NCBI RefSeq assembly: GCF_003990335.1
Contig: NZ_CP034683.1
Span: 3,641,501-3,705,500, forward strand
Length of the DNA stretch: 64,000 bases
From: Rheinheimera mangrovi
Lineage (GTDB): Bacteria; Pseudomonadota; Gammaproteobacteria; Enterobacterales; Alteromonadaceae
Reading direction: 5' to 3'
Shown here: in pieces, positions 53,096-62,611 of the stretch
Layout: every line of letters starts with the position of its first letter
How positions within the stretch are numbered: the stretch's first letter is position 1
Translations under genes and position numbers: made by a program
The notes under the pieces: model-generated
Seen by the model: only the letters and a program-made list of their open reading frames with translations
Database searches by the model: none
Told to the model about the DNA's origin: nothing

Positions 53096-54401
53096 TAGCT
53101 TTACGTTTTGGTAATAACTCTGCAGGTAAACTAAAAGAAAAGCTGCTGCCTTTTTTCGGCTCGCTGAAAATCATCAGCTTGCTGTTATGGCGCTGCAATA
53201 CATGTTTGACTATAGCTAAGCCTAAACCCGTGCCGCCTGTGGCTCGGGCTCTGGCCTGGTCAACACGGTAAAACCTTTCGGTCAGCCGTTTCACATGCTG
53301 TGGCGCTATACCTTCACCATTATCGCTGACACTAAATACTGCCTTCTGATGCTGCCTTACCCAGCTCACCTGAATTTCGCCACCATTTGGCGTGTATTTA
53401 ATAGCGTTAGTGATCAGGTTAGAAAAGGCGCTACGCAGCTCTTCGCGAATACCTGACACCACAAGATCAGGTTCAACTGAAAAGCTGATCTGATGATGCT
53501 TATCGCGATTTAACGTCTGAGATTCCTGCTCCAGCATCGCCAGCATTGCGGGCACATCGATATGATCTTCAAACTGTACTTTAGCCGCGGCTTCAATACG
53601 GGACAGCGTTAACAGTTGCTGTACCAGAGCGTCCATACGTTTGGTTTGCTCCAGCATCACAGTGTGAGCTTTCAGCCAGATACCGGCGTTGGGCAGGTTA
53701 TCTGCATCCATCACTTCCAGATAGCCCTGTAATACAGTTAACGGCGTACGCAGTTCATGTGACACATTAGCCACAAAGTCTTTGCGAACCTGTTCCAACA
53801 GTTTCAACTGAGTGACATCACGCACGATCAGCAAATGCTGATCATCACCGTATTGCAGCATGCGGTATTCCAGCACCAGATCTTCGTTCACCGGCGAGGA
53901 TAACTCCAGAGACTGGTCAAATTGCTTCTGCTGAATATAAGTTTGAAATTCTGGATTGCGAATAAGGTTATCAATACGCTGACGCTCATCCTGTGGCCAA
54001 CGTAAACCCACCAGTTGCTGTGCCAGTTTATTGCACCAGATAATGGTCCAGTCGCTGTTTAAAACCACTATCGCATCAGGCAAGGCTTCGGCACCATCGC
54101 GAAAGCGTCGGATCAGTGATCGTAGTTCTTTATTTTTTTTACGGGCTTTGCGCAGACGATAATAAATACCATCAAACACTTGTTGCCAGCTGCCATCACC
54201 GGCTGGAGGCGTCAGCTTTTTATCGCGCCACAGCCATTTATCCAGGATAAAAATATGCTGGTAATTCCAGCCCAGCAACACTAAAGAGGTGGCAAATAAA
54301 GCAGGAAACAGCAGGTCAAACAACCAGCCAGCTAAAGCCACAATAAAGAACAAAAGGAAGATTTTTCCGAAAATCTTCCTTTTAGATAGTAACAAACGCA
54401 T
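53082..54401 (-). CDS. phoR: Phosphate regulon sensor histidine kinase PhoR
   Basis: Membrane kinase that phosphorylates PhoB when phosphate is scarce. 439 residues: two TM helices near the N-terminus (about 13-30 and 33-50) with almost no periplasmic loop, a charged linker, a PAS domain (about 105-200), HisKA with phospho-acceptor H215 in NVSHELRTPL, and a HATPase domain with N-box (SNLITNAIKYTPNG), DNGEG and GGTGLGL. The architecture equals E. coli PhoR. Unusually, a 157 bp gap containing a palindromic repeat separates it from phoB. Confidence 0.95.
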   Translation of the reverse strand: MRLLLSKRKIFGKIFLLFFIVALAGWLFDLLFPALFATSLVLLGWNYQHIFILDKWLWRDKKLTPPAGDGSWQQVFDGIYYRLRKARKKNKELRSLIRRFRDGAEALPDAIVVLNSDWTIIWCNKLAQQLVGLRWPQDERQRIDNLIRNPEFQTYIQQKQFDQSLELSSPVNEDLVLEYRMLQYGDDQHLLIVRDVTQLKLLEQVRKDFVANVSHELRTPLTVLQGYLEVMDADNLPNAGIWLKAHTVMLEQTKRMDALVQQLLTLSRIEAAAKVQFEDHIDVPAMLAMLEQESQTLNRDKHHQISFSVEPDLVVSGIREELRSAFSNLITNAIKYTPNGGEIQVSWVRQHQKAVFSVSDNGEGIAPQHVKRLTERFYRVDQARARATGGTGLGLAIVKHVLQRHNSKLMIFSEPKKGSSFSFSLPAELLPKRKAIKAR

Positions 54402-54413
54402 AGCACCTACTTA

Positions 54414-54534
54414 TTACCCGTCGCACTTGAAGCCGCAGCCTTATTGGCTGCTCTCTTTCGCCCCGATCACATAGAACAACTATGTTCATGGGGTCTCGTT
54501 GCGGCCGTGCTGCAACTCCAATTACTTAGGGTAA
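54414..54534 (+). repeat. 121 bp imperfect palindromic repeat (copy B), between phoB and phoR
   Basis: Termini TTACCC (54414-54419) and GGGTAA (54529-54534). Nested inverted arms: ACTTGAAGCCGCAG at the left versus TGCAACT-CAAT at the right, and a central CCCCGATCACATAG / CTATGTTCATGGGG hairpin. Aligns with the minus strand of copy A (10973-11100) over its whole length. It is transcribed (antisense orientation) in the phoBR mRNA spacer, so it could modulate phoR level. No coding capacity. Confidence 0.85.
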
Positions 54535-54558
54535 ATAGCAACAATCATTGGGTCTCGC

Positions 54559-55245
54559 TCACTTGGCTGAGAAACGATAACCCGACCCCCGTACAGTTTG
54601 CACTAAACGGTCATGTCCAGCCAATGAAATGGCTTTACGTAAACGGCGGATATGCACATCGACTGTTCTGTCCTCGACGTACACATTAGTGCCCCAGACA
54701 TGATCCAGCAACTGCTCACGGCTATACACCCGCTCCGGATGCGTCATAAAAAAATGTAATAAGCGGAATTCGGTCGGCCCCATATCGACAGCCTGTTCAG
54801 CTGCAGTCACACGGTGAGATACCGGATCCAGTTTTAAGCCTTGCACTTCAATCACATCATCCAGGCTGGTTGGCGCCACACGACGGATCACAGCTTTAAT
54901 ACGAGCCATCAGCTCTTTAGGTGAAAATGGCTTAGTGACGTAATCATCAGCCCCTACTTCCAGCCCACGGACTTTGTCTTCTTCTTCACCGCGCGCCGTA
55001 ATCATAATGATTGGAATAGTGCGGGTCAGCTCATGCCCTTTCATTTTTTTGGCAAACTGAATACCGCTGCCCCCTGGCAACATCCAATCCAGTAAGACTA
55101 AATCAGGATAAGGTTCTACCAACATATTTACGGCCGAATCAAAATCTTCTGCGGTGCTGGCCTGATAGCCATTTTGTTCAAGCACAAAACACAACATGTC
55201 ACGGATCGGCGCTTCGTCTTCTACGACCAGGATTTTTCTAGACAT
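54559..55245 (-). CDS. phoB: Phosphate regulon response regulator PhoB
   Basis: OmpR-family transcription factor that binds Pho boxes when phosphorylated. 228 residues: receiver domain with acidic pocket E9-D10-E11, phospho-acceptor D53 in LLDWMLPGG and K105-type lysine in [11 protein letters not shown]-terminal winged helix with [20 protein letters not shown] and [13 protein letters not shown]. It is preceded by a Pho box, so the operon is autoregulated, and is divergent from the lipoprotein/TonB receptor genes. Confidence 0.97.
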   Translation of the reverse strand: MSRKILVVEDEAPIRDMLCFVLEQNGYQASTAEDFDSAVNMLVEPYPDLVLLDWMLPGGSGIQFAKKMKGHELTRTIPIIMITARGEEEDKVRGLEVGADDYVTKPFSPKELMARIKAVIRRVAPTSLDDVIEVQGLKLDPVSHRVTAAEQAVDMGPTEFRLLHFFMTHPERVYSREQLLDHVWGTNVYVEDRTVDVHIRRLRKAISLAGHDRLVQTVRGSGYRFSAK

Positions 55246-55300
55246 AACCCTCTACCAATTCAAGCTGATTTATTAATTGTGGCCAGTATGGCGTTAGTTT

Positions 55301-55318
55301 ATGACAGTTTTATGAAAG
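55301..55318 (-). promoter_or_regulatory. Pho box of the phoBR promoter
   Basis: Minus-strand CTTTCAT-AAAA-CTGTCAT, 13 of 14 matches to the PhoB repeat. A -10-like CATACT (55290-55285) follows after exactly 10 bp. Confidence 0.85.
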
Positions 55319-55549
55319 CAAAACAAGCAAACTGCTCTGTAATGACCAGATAACAGGTTCAGGAACACAGCTACAGCAGTATTTTGCCACTTTGACTGAC
55401 CCGAGATAAAAAACAACCAATTTGCTTACATTTTTCTAATAAATATAAAAGTCTTTCAGATGACACTTTAGTGAAGGTTTTTTGACAGCATCAGCGCTAC
55501 ACCACGTCAGACGCGGCCTGCATTTTTAGTTCAATCTATTCATCCGTCA

Positions 55550-55567
55550 CTGTAATAAAACAGTCAT
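55550..55567 (+). promoter_or_regulatory. Pho box of the lipoprotein/TonB receptor promoter
   Basis: Plus-strand CTGTAAT-AAAA-CAGTCAT, 12 of 14 matches to the PhoB repeat. A -10-like TATGGT (55578-55583) follows after exactly 10 bp, 58 bp before the start codon of the lipoprotein gene. The remainder of the 395 bp phoB-lipoprotein spacer (55246-55640) shows no ORF or other element that I recognise. Confidence 0.78.
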
Positions 55568-55640
55568 TAAGCCTGAGTATGGTTGGCTCCAGCTTTTTAT
55601 AACAACAGTATTCCTGTTCGTACTTATTGGAGATTGAGTA

Positions 55641-58325
55641 ATGGCTTTACGTAACTTTTTAAAATTGAGCGCAATTGCCTCAGCTTTAGTGTTAGCTGGT
55701 TGTGGCGGTGGAGATATCAACATCGATACAGGCAATGGCGGTAATAATGGCGGTGGTGTTACCCCTCCTCCAACCAGCGCTTGTCCAGCCTTTGCTACTC
55801 AGGCCGCCGCTTTAGCTGGCGTTACTACTCCAGTTTGTGAAATTAAAGGCACCATTACCAGCGACACCACATTAACAGCTGATATCGCCTGGGCTTTAGC
55901 GGGCAAAGTGACTGTAGGTAACGATAACGCCAACAGCGCTACTTTAACTATTCAGCCAGGTACTAAAATTTTTGGTAAAAGTGGTGCGGACTATTTAGTA
56001 GTTGCCCGTGGTTCAAAAATTCAGGCTGTAGGTACAGCCACTAGCCCTATCATCATGACGTCAGTCAACGACATGTTAGGTTTATCTGATAACGAATCTG
56101 CAGCTGAATGGGGAGGTTTAGTTTTATTAGGTAAAGCGCCAACCAACAAATGTAATCAGGCTGATTTAGCCAACTGTAAAGTTGAAGCTGAAGGTGAAGC
56201 TGGTCCATACGGTGGTTCTAACCCAGACGACAACAGCGGTGCTTTAAAATACGTTCAGGTACGTTACGCTGGTTTTGAAGTTATCCCTGATAACGAGTTA
56301 AACGGTATTACTTTTGCTGGCGTAGGCCGTGGCACTACTGTGGAATACATTCAGGTGCATAACAACCTGGATGATGGCGTAGAGTTTTTCGGCGGTACAG
56401 TGGATGCTAAATATGTAGTGCTCACAGGAAACCGCGACGACTCTTTAGACTGGGCTGATGGCTGGACTGGTCGTATGCAGCACGTTTTAATTCGCCACAA
56501 CCCAAACAATACTAAGGCTAACCGCGGTATTGAAGCGGACAACCAATCATCTAACTTCACAGCTACACCAGTCAGTAAGCCAAAGATTTCTAACCTGACC
56601 ATTATTGGTAATAACTTTGACGGTGACGAAGACTCAGAGGGTATTTTATTACGCGCTGGTACTTCTGCTGAACTGTATAACGTGATTGTGACTGGCCCGG
56701 AAAAAATGGGCGAGTGTTTCGAAGTGAACACCACAGAAACCGCTAACTTTGCCAATAGCGGTGACTTAGTATTCCGTAACTCTATCATCGACTGTGCAGA
56801 ACCTTTTGCTAACATCAAAGATTCTGCTGGCAACGTGACATTTAATGCAAAGACCTGGTTTGAATCTCAGCCGAACAACCTGGTAGGTGATGCATTATTA
56901 GGTGGTTATATCCCGGCACCTAACTCTCCAGCTTTAGCCAATGGTTACAACGTTTCAAATAACGTCGATGGTTGGTTTGATAATGTGAACTACATTGGTG
57001 CCTTTAACGGCACAACAGACTGGACCAAAGGCTGGACTACTTCTTTACATGTTGAAGATGGCGTTAACTTAAAAGCTTGTCCTACAGGTACTACTGAAGT
57101 TGCCAGCTTAACAGGGCGTTTAAACTGCCAGTTAACAGGCGATATCACTTCAAACGTCACTTTAGCTGCTGGTGCTGATTATGTATTAAGTGGCCGTGTG
57201 CGTATTGGTGTGGACAACACCACCAGCGCCACCTTAACAGTACAACCTGGCGTAACCATTTACGGTAAATCAGGTGCTGACTTCCTGGTGATCACCCGTG
57301 GTTCAAAAATCATGGCAGACGGCACTGCGGCAAACCCTATTACTATGACTTCGGTACAAGACGTGATTGGTTCACCTACAGCAGCTGGTCAATGGGGTGG
57401 CTTAGTCTTATTGGGTAAAGCTCCAACCAATAAATGTAACCAGGCTGATTTAGCCAACTGTTTAGTGCAGGCTGAGGGTGATGCAGGCCCATATGGTGGC
57501 CCTAACGCAGCTGACAGTAGCGGTAAACTGAACTACGTCGTAGTCAAACATGCTGGTTTTGAAGTTATTCCAGACAACGAATTAAACGGTATTACTTTTG
57601 CTGGCGTAGGTTCAGGTACTGAGTGCTCCAATATCCAGGTTCACCAGAACGTCGATGACGGTGTGGAATTCTTCGGTGGTAGTGTGAACTGTAAAAACGT
57701 AGTTCTGACTGCAAACGGCGACGACTCAGTCGACTGGGCTGACGGCTGGAACGGCAAAATGCAGTTCGTACTGGTTAAACATGCTGCTGACGGTGCAAAA
57801 GCAAACCGTGGTATCGAAGGCGACAACCAATCAGGTAACTTCACTGCCCTGCCAATCTCAAACCCAATCATCGCCAACATGACGATCATAGGTAACACCT
57901 TCGATGGTACTGACGATTCTGAAGGCGTATTACTGCGTGCCGGTACTAACGCTCAATTAGCAAACTTCGTTATTACAGGTCCTGCAGGTATGGGCGAATG
58001 TCTGGAGATTGAGTCTGCAGAATCTCAGGCAATGGCTGCTGCAGGCACCTTAACCATGACTAACTCTGTAATTGCGTGCCCTACTGAAGCAGTCAAAGGT
58101 AACGTGGCTTCTGGTGTGACTACTTCTGCATGGTTCCTTGGCCAAACAGGTAACAAGTTAGCGGCTGATCAGTCAGCAGTGTTAAACGGTATCTTCACCA
58201 TAGACACAGGTGCTGCAAAAGACATGAAACCAGTGAATGCTTTCTTTGACACTGTAACCTTCACAGGTGCTGTTTCACAAAGCAACAACTGGACTGCTGG
58301 TTGGACTGTAGGTCTGAACGACTAA
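55641..58325 (+). CDS. Large duplicated beta-helix-like lipoprotein, predicted Pho-regulated
   Basis: 894 residues. Lipobox LAGC with acyl Cys C21, then a Gly/Asn/Pro-rich linker (about 22-47). The rest is two homologous halves, about 48-470 and 479-892, offset by ~428 residues; for example GGLVLLGKAPTNKCNQADLA occurs at 159-178 and 587-606, and VIPDNELNGITFAGVG at 214-229 and 642-657. Repeated V/I-rich short strands and N/D turns suggest a right-handed parallel beta-helix. Paired cysteines recur in each half. Related single-unit proteins with W-G-G-L-V-L-L-G-K-A-P are found in Bacteroidetes and other proteobacteria, usually unnamed. It is followed by a TonB receptor and preceded by a Pho box, suggesting an outer-membrane phosphorus-compound binding or processing role; this is inference. 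Confidence 0.75.
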   Translation: MALRNFLKLSAIASALVLAGCGGGDINIDTGNGGNNGGGVTPPPTSACPAFATQAAALAGVTTPVCEIKGTITSDTTLTADIAWALAGKVTVGNDNANSATLTIQPGTKIFGKSGADYLVVARGSKIQAVGTATSPIIMTSVNDMLGLSDNESAAEWGGLVLLGKAPTNKCNQADLANCKVEAEGEAGPYGGSNPDDNSGALKYVQVRYAGFEVIPDNELNGITFAGVGRGTTVEYIQVHNNLDDGVEFFGGTVDAKYVVLTGNRDDSLDWADGWTGRMQHVLIRHNPNNTKANRGIEADNQSSNFTATPVSKPKISNLTIIGNNFDGDEDSEGILLRAGTSAELYNVIVTGPEKMGECFEVNTTETANFANSGDLVFRNSIIDCAEPFANIKDSAGNVTFNAKTWFESQPNNLVGDALLGGYIPAPNSPALANGYNVSNNVDGWFDNVNYIGAFNGTTDWTKGWTTSLHVEDGVNLKACPTGTTEVASLTGRLNCQLTGDITSNVTLAAGADYVLSGRVRIGVDNTTSATLTVQPGVTIYGKSGADFLVITRGSKIMADGTAANPITMTSVQDVIGSPTAAGQWGGLVLLGKAPTNKCNQADLANCLVQAEGDAGPYGGPNAADSSGKLNYVVVKHAGFEVIPDNELNGITFAGVGSGTECSNIQVHQNVDDGVEFFGGSVNCKNVVLTANGDDSVDWADGWNGKMQFVLVKHAADGAKANRGIEGDNQSGNFTALPISNPIIANMTIIGNTFDGTDDSEGVLLRAGTNAQLANFVITGPAGMGECLEIESAESQAMAAAGTLTMTNSVIACPTEAVKGNVASGVTTSAWFLGQTGNKLAADQSAVLNGIFTIDTGAAKDMKPVNAFFDTVTFTGAVSQSNNWTAGWTVGLND

Positions 58326-58334
58326 AGCAACCAT

Positions 58335-58359
58335 AAACTGCCGGCTCGCCGGCAGTTTT
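58335..58359 (+). terminator. Stem-loop 1 after the lipoprotein gene
   Basis: Perfect 11 bp stem AAACTGCCGGC / GCCGGCAGTTT with 2 nt centre, followed by T. Starts 10 bp after the stop codon; probable partial terminator between the two genes. Confidence 0.72.
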
Positions 58360-58370
58360 GAATTCACTTA

Positions 58371-58401
58371 GTGCCGGGCCTCCCTTGGATAAGCCCGGCA
58401 C
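58371..58401 (+). other. Stem-loop 2 upstream of the TonB receptor
   Basis: Perfect 9 bp stem GTGCCGGGC / GCCCGGCAC with a 13 nt loop, 37 bp before the receptor start codon and 11 bp after stem-loop 1. No T-run. Could protect the downstream mRNA 5' end or be regulatory. Confidence 0.55.
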
Positions 58402-58437
58402 ATTGATGTACGAATTAGCTGATAGGACCAAGTTCAA

Positions 58438-61074
58438 ATGAGCAGCAAGCAAAGTTTTAAAATCAGTCAGGTTGGCCGCAGTGTACTGCTGGCTTTAGCC
58501 GCAACAGCCAGCATGATGCCTGCATTAGCCCAGGAAACTACGACTGAAGACAGCAAAGAAGTAGAGCGTATTGAAGTCTCTGGCCGCCTGATGAGCTCAG
58601 CAGCCTCCGCTGCAGCAGAACGCCGCGAACAGCCTTACGTCGCTGAATTATTAGGCATGGAGCAAATCTCCAGAGCTGGCGACAGTAACGCGGCAACAGC
58701 ACTGCGCCGTGTGACAGGTTTAACTTTAGTGAAAGACAAATTTATTTATGTGCGTGGTTTAGGGGAACGTTATTCCAGTACCTTATTAAACGGCGCTATG
58801 GTACCAAGCCCGGATCCAACCCGGAACGTTATCCCTTTGGATATGTTCCCAGCCGGTATTATTGAAAGTTTAGTGGTACAAAAAGCTTATTCACCTGAAC
58901 TACCAGCCGCTTTTGGTGGTGGTAGTGTCAATATCCGTACAGCGTCTATTCCGTTACAACGCAGCTTTAACCTCTCAGTAGGCACAGGCTACAACAGCCT
59001 GAACAGCGACGACGCCTACACATACAACGGCGGTGGTGATGACTGGAAGGGCAGCGACGACGGTACCAGATCCATGTCACCAGAATTGCGTGCTGCCTTG
59101 GATCAGTACGGTACTATTAACCAGATTAATATCGCTGAAGCTCTGGGTGGTATCAATCAGAGCAACCTGGCTCAGGCTGCCACTATAGTGCGTGAATTAG
59201 GTTTAAACTTTAACCGTGATGTTGATGTACAGCGCGAAAATATCAAACCAGATTTTGATGGCAGCGTTTCTTTTGGTGATAAGTTTGATATTGGTTCTTC
59301 GGTATTTGGCGTAATGGCCGGTGTCAGCTATGACAGATCCACACAAAATATCGAAGAACAGGAACGTTATTTTTCAGTATCCGGTGACGATTTAGTTCCC
59401 CTGAATATCTATGACGATATTAAAGGTACTGAACACCAGGTAAAACTGTCCGGTATGCTGAACTTCGGTTTAGAGCTAGATGAAAATCATAGGTTTGAAA
59501 CTGCGTCTATTTATCTGCGGGATACTAAAGACGAAGTCAAAGTAAAAAATGGCGACAGTATAGAAACAGTCAACGAAGAGGATCGTTTCAACACTGATAC
59601 CTCTTTACGTTACGAAGAGCGCTCTATGTTCAGCAACCAAATTCGTGGCCGCCATATGTTGCCATGGTTGTATGACATCAGCATCGACTGGCAATATACA
59701 GATGCAAAAGCTGAACGTGACGCACCGGGTGAAATCGAATACCGTTATGTCAACGAACGTCAGGCTGATGGTTCTTACAGTTCTTTCCTGCGCCGTAACC
59801 AGAATGCTGTGAACTACAGCTTCGGCAAAATGGAAGATGATACTGAAAACGGTAGCTGGAATGCCAAACTGCCTTTTACCCTGGGTAAAGCAGAGATGAG
59901 CCTGAACGGCGGTTACTCCTATTTTGAGCGGACCCGTGAGTCTGAAACCAACCTGTTTAACTTCAACACTGTGGGTTATAGTCTGGAGCAGTTGAGTCAG
60001 AAGTTTTCAGATATTTTTTCAGATGAAAGCATTCTGAATACAGCCAATGGTTTCCAGATCTCTAACGTCACCACACAAGCCGACGACTACATAGCAGCAC
60101 AAATGATTGATGCCGCTTATGTTGGTATGGAAATGAACTACGACTATTTGCTACGTTTAAACTTCGGTGTCCGTTATGAAGACTTCCGCCAGATTTCAAT
60201 TCCGCTTAATGCAGACGGTGAAATCAGCGGCAATATCGAAGAATTCCCATTACAGGAAGATGGTTACTATCCTTCGTTGTCTTTAACCTGGTTTGTCAGT
60301 GAAGAGCTGCAAGCCCGTTTTGGTTACAGCAGCACTGTAGTTCGCCCAGACTTACGTGAAGTCACCCCAGTGCTCTTTATCGACCCTTTGACCGACTTTA
60401 AAGTCACGGGTTTCTCTGGTCTGCAAAGTACAGATGTCACCAGTTACGATGCTCGTTTAGAGTGGTATTACGACGAAAGTAACTACAGCGTAGGTGTGTT
60501 TTATAAAGATCTGGACAAACCAATTGAATCCATTGAGCTAAGTGGTTCAGACGGTAACTTATTGATGTCGTTCCGTAATGGCGACACAGGCGAAGTTTAT
60601 GGTTTAGAAGCAGAGTTCCTGCAACAGTTGAATGTGCTGCAAGGCGATAACTGGCTGGATAACTTCTTTGTCGCCGGTAACTTTACCTATAGCGAATCTG
60701 AAATCACTATTCAGCCTTTTGCTGGTACTGATCTGACAAATTTAAAGCGTCCTCTAAATGGTCACTCTAAACATGTGGTCAACTTCCAGTTAGGTTTTGA
60801 CTCAGATAACGACGAACATAATGCGACTCTGACTTACAACGTCTTCGGTAAACGTATTGCCTTTGCTGGTGTAAACGACAAAGACGATGCCTACGAGCAG
60901 CCATTTAACTCATTAGATTTTGTCTACTCATACACGCCGTTTGAATCGACTTCAGTCAAGCTGTCGATGAAAAACATACTGGATGAAGATGTTGAAATTA
61001 TGCAGCAAGGTGAGTTGTTACAACGCCGTGTTGAAGGCCAAAGCTACGGTTTAAGCTTCAGCTACAAATACTAA
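58438..61074 (+). CDS. TonB-dependent outer-membrane receptor
   Basis: 878 residues. Signal peptide about 1-31 (cleavage after ALA), TonB-box-like ERIEVSG (about 43-49), plug domain (about 60-175) with ATALRRVTGLTLVKDKFIYV and RGLGERYSSTLLNGA, then a beta-barrel ending in an aromatic-terminated strand (YGLSFSYKY). AGGA lies 10 bp before the ATG. It belongs to the large-ligand receptor type rather than a recognisable siderophore receptor. It follows the duplicated lipoprotein with 112 bp containing two stem-loops and probably shares its Pho-box promoter. Substrate unknown; a phosphorus-containing compound is a reasonable hypothesis. Confidence 0.88.
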   Translation: MSSKQSFKISQVGRSVLLALAATASMMPALAQETTTEDSKEVERIEVSGRLMSSAASAAAERREQPYVAELLGMEQISRAGDSNAATALRRVTGLTLVKDKFIYVRGLGERYSSTLLNGAMVPSPDPTRNVIPLDMFPAGIIESLVVQKAYSPELPAAFGGGSVNIRTASIPLQRSFNLSVGTGYNSLNSDDAYTYNGGGDDWKGSDDGTRSMSPELRAALDQYGTINQINIAEALGGINQSNLAQAATIVRELGLNFNRDVDVQRENIKPDFDGSVSFGDKFDIGSSVFGVMAGVSYDRSTQNIEEQERYFSVSGDDLVPLNIYDDIKGTEHQVKLSGMLNFGLELDENHRFETASIYLRDTKDEVKVKNGDSIETVNEEDRFNTDTSLRYEERSMFSNQIRGRHMLPWLYDISIDWQYTDAKAERDAPGEIEYRYVNERQADGSYSSFLRRNQNAVNYSFGKMEDDTENGSWNAKLPFTLGKAEMSLNGGYSYFERTRESETNLFNFNTVGYSLEQLSQKFSDIFSDESILNTANGFQISNVTTQADDYIAAQMIDAAYVGMEMNYDYLLRLNFGVRYEDFRQISIPLNADGEISGNIEEFPLQEDGYYPSLSLTWFVSEELQARFGYSSTVVRPDLREVTPVLFIDPLTDFKVTGFSGLQSTDVTSYDARLEWYYDESNYSVGVFYKDLDKPIESIELSGSDGNLLMSFRNGDTGEVYGLEAEFLQQLNVLQGDNWLDNFFVAGNFTYSESEITIQPFAGTDLTNLKRPLNGHSKHVVNFQLGFDSDNDEHNATLTYNVFGKRIAFAGVNDKDDAYEQPFNSLDFVYSYTPFESTSVKLSMKNILDEDVEIMQQGELLQRRVEGQSYGLSFSYKY

Positions 61075-61092
61075 GTTAGTGTTTTTATACAG

Positions 61093-61125
61093 AGGGTCAG
61101 AACTGAAGTTCTGGCCCTTTTTTTA
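61093..61125 (+). terminator. Terminator after the TonB receptor (bidirectional)
   Basis: 12 bp stem AGGGTCAGAACT / AGTTCTGGCCCT followed by seven T, between the convergent receptor and SulP genes. Its sequence closely resembles the metJ/maeB terminator at 22937. Confidence 0.88.
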
Positions 61126-61135
61126 TGAACTATGA

Positions 61136-62611
61136 TTAGTGCATCAGCTGTTCTATAGCTTCTGGCTTATTATGAATGGCGAACTTGTCGACTAAAGTGG
61201 CACTGGCCTGATTCAGCCCTATCACTTCTGCTTCTATTCCTGCTTTGCGGAATTTCAGTATCACCTTATCCAGCGAGCTTATGGCTGTGATATCCCAAAA
61301 ATGTGCATGAGTTAAATCAATCTGCACCACACGAAGTGGCTCCTTAAAATCAAAAGCAGCGACAAAAGGTTCAGCAGAGGTAAAAAATACCTGCCCTGTC
61401 ACCAGATAACGACGACTGCTGCCATCGGCAGAGAGTTCAGATTGAATTGCCAGTAACTGACCTACTTTATTGGCAAAAAATAACGCACTCATCAGTACAC
61501 CCACAAAGACGCCATAAGCCAGATTGTGAGTAAAAACTACCACAAGCACAGTAATAATCATCACCAGGCTGGAGCTTTTAGGATTAGTGGTCAAATCCCG
61601 TACTGACTGCCAGTTAAAGGTGCCAATGGATACCATAATCATCACCGCAACCAAAGCAGCCATAGGGATCATGCCGACCCATTCACCTAGAAACACAGCA
61701 AAAATAAGCAGCAAGATGCCCGCCAATAAGGTAGACAAACGGGTGCGACCACCGGATTTGACGTTAATTACTGACTGGCCAATCATGGCACAACCCGCCA
61801 TACCGCCTAATAAACCTGAACCTATATTGGCAATGCCCTGCCCTATACATTCGCGGTTTTTATTGCTGTTGGTATCGGTCATATCATCGACAATAGTGGC
61901 CGTCATTAACGACTCTAATATACCTACTAAGGCCAGACCTAAAGCATAAGGGAAAATAATTTGCAGAGTATCCATCGTCAGAGGCACATCTGGCCATAAG
62001 AAGATTGGCAGGCTATCAGGCAAAGCCCCCATATCCGACACAGTACGAACATCAATCTGGAAATACAGCGCAATGGAGGTTAAAACTACAATGCAGACCA
62101 GAGGTGAAGGCACTGTTTTTGTAACATAAGGAAACAGATAAATAATAGCTAAGCCCGCAGCTGTCATGGCGTAGACATGCCAGGTGACATTAGTTAGCTC
62201 AGGCAGTTGCGCCATAAAGATCAGAATAGCCAGCGCATTGACAAAACCTGTCACCACTGAACGCGAAACAAACCTCATCAGCTCACCCAGTTTGCATAAA
62301 CCAAACAAAATTTGCAGCACACCGGTTAACAAAGTAGCCAGCAGTAAATACTGCAAACCATGTTCTTTCACCAAGGTAATCATCAACAGCGCCATAGCGC
62401 CAGTAGCGGCGGAAATCATCGCAGGACGGCCACCGGCAAAAGCGGTGATCACAGCGATAGCAAAGGAAGCGTATAAACCAACTTTAGGATCGACACCGGC
62501 AATGATAGAGAAGGCGATAGCTTCTGGAATAAGCGCCAGAGCAACCACTATGGCAGATAATACATCGCCACGAACATTAGACAGCCAGTGCTGCCGTATG
62601 GATTGAAACAT
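61136..62611 (-). CDS. SulP family anion transporter with STAS domain
   Basis: 491-residue inner-membrane carrier: about 11-12 TM helices beginning with [20 protein letters not shown] and [18 protein letters not shown], conserved [28 protein letters not shown] in the middle, then a C-terminal STAS domain (about 395-490). It is only distantly like the DauA-type protein at 15389-17143 and resembles shorter SulP proteins annotated as sulfate or bicarbonate transporters. Substrate not determinable from sequence; no carbonic anhydrase or sulfur gene is adjacent. Monocistronic. Confidence 0.86.
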   Translation of the reverse strand: MFQSIRQHWLSNVRGDVLSAIVVALALIPEAIAFSIIAGVDPKVGLYASFAIAVITAFAGGRPAMISAATGAMALLMITLVKEHGLQYLLLATLLTGVLQILFGLCKLGELMRFVSRSVVTGFVNALAILIFMAQLPELTNVTWHVYAMTAAGLAIIYLFPYVTKTVPSPLVCIVVLTSIALYFQIDVRTVSDMGALPDSLPIFLWPDVPLTMDTLQIIFPYALGLALVGILESLMTATIVDDMTDTNSNKNRECIGQGIANIGSGLLGGMAGCAMIGQSVINVKSGGRTRLSTLLAGILLLIFAVFLGEWVGMIPMAALVAVMIMVSIGTFNWQSVRDLTTNPKSSSLVMIITVLVVVFTHNLAYGVFVGVLMSALFFANKVGQLLAIQSELSADGSSRRYLVTGQVFFTSAEPFVAAFDFKEPLRVVQIDLTHAHFWDITAISSLDKVILKFRKAGIEAEVIGLNQASATLVDKFAIHNKPEAIEQLMH

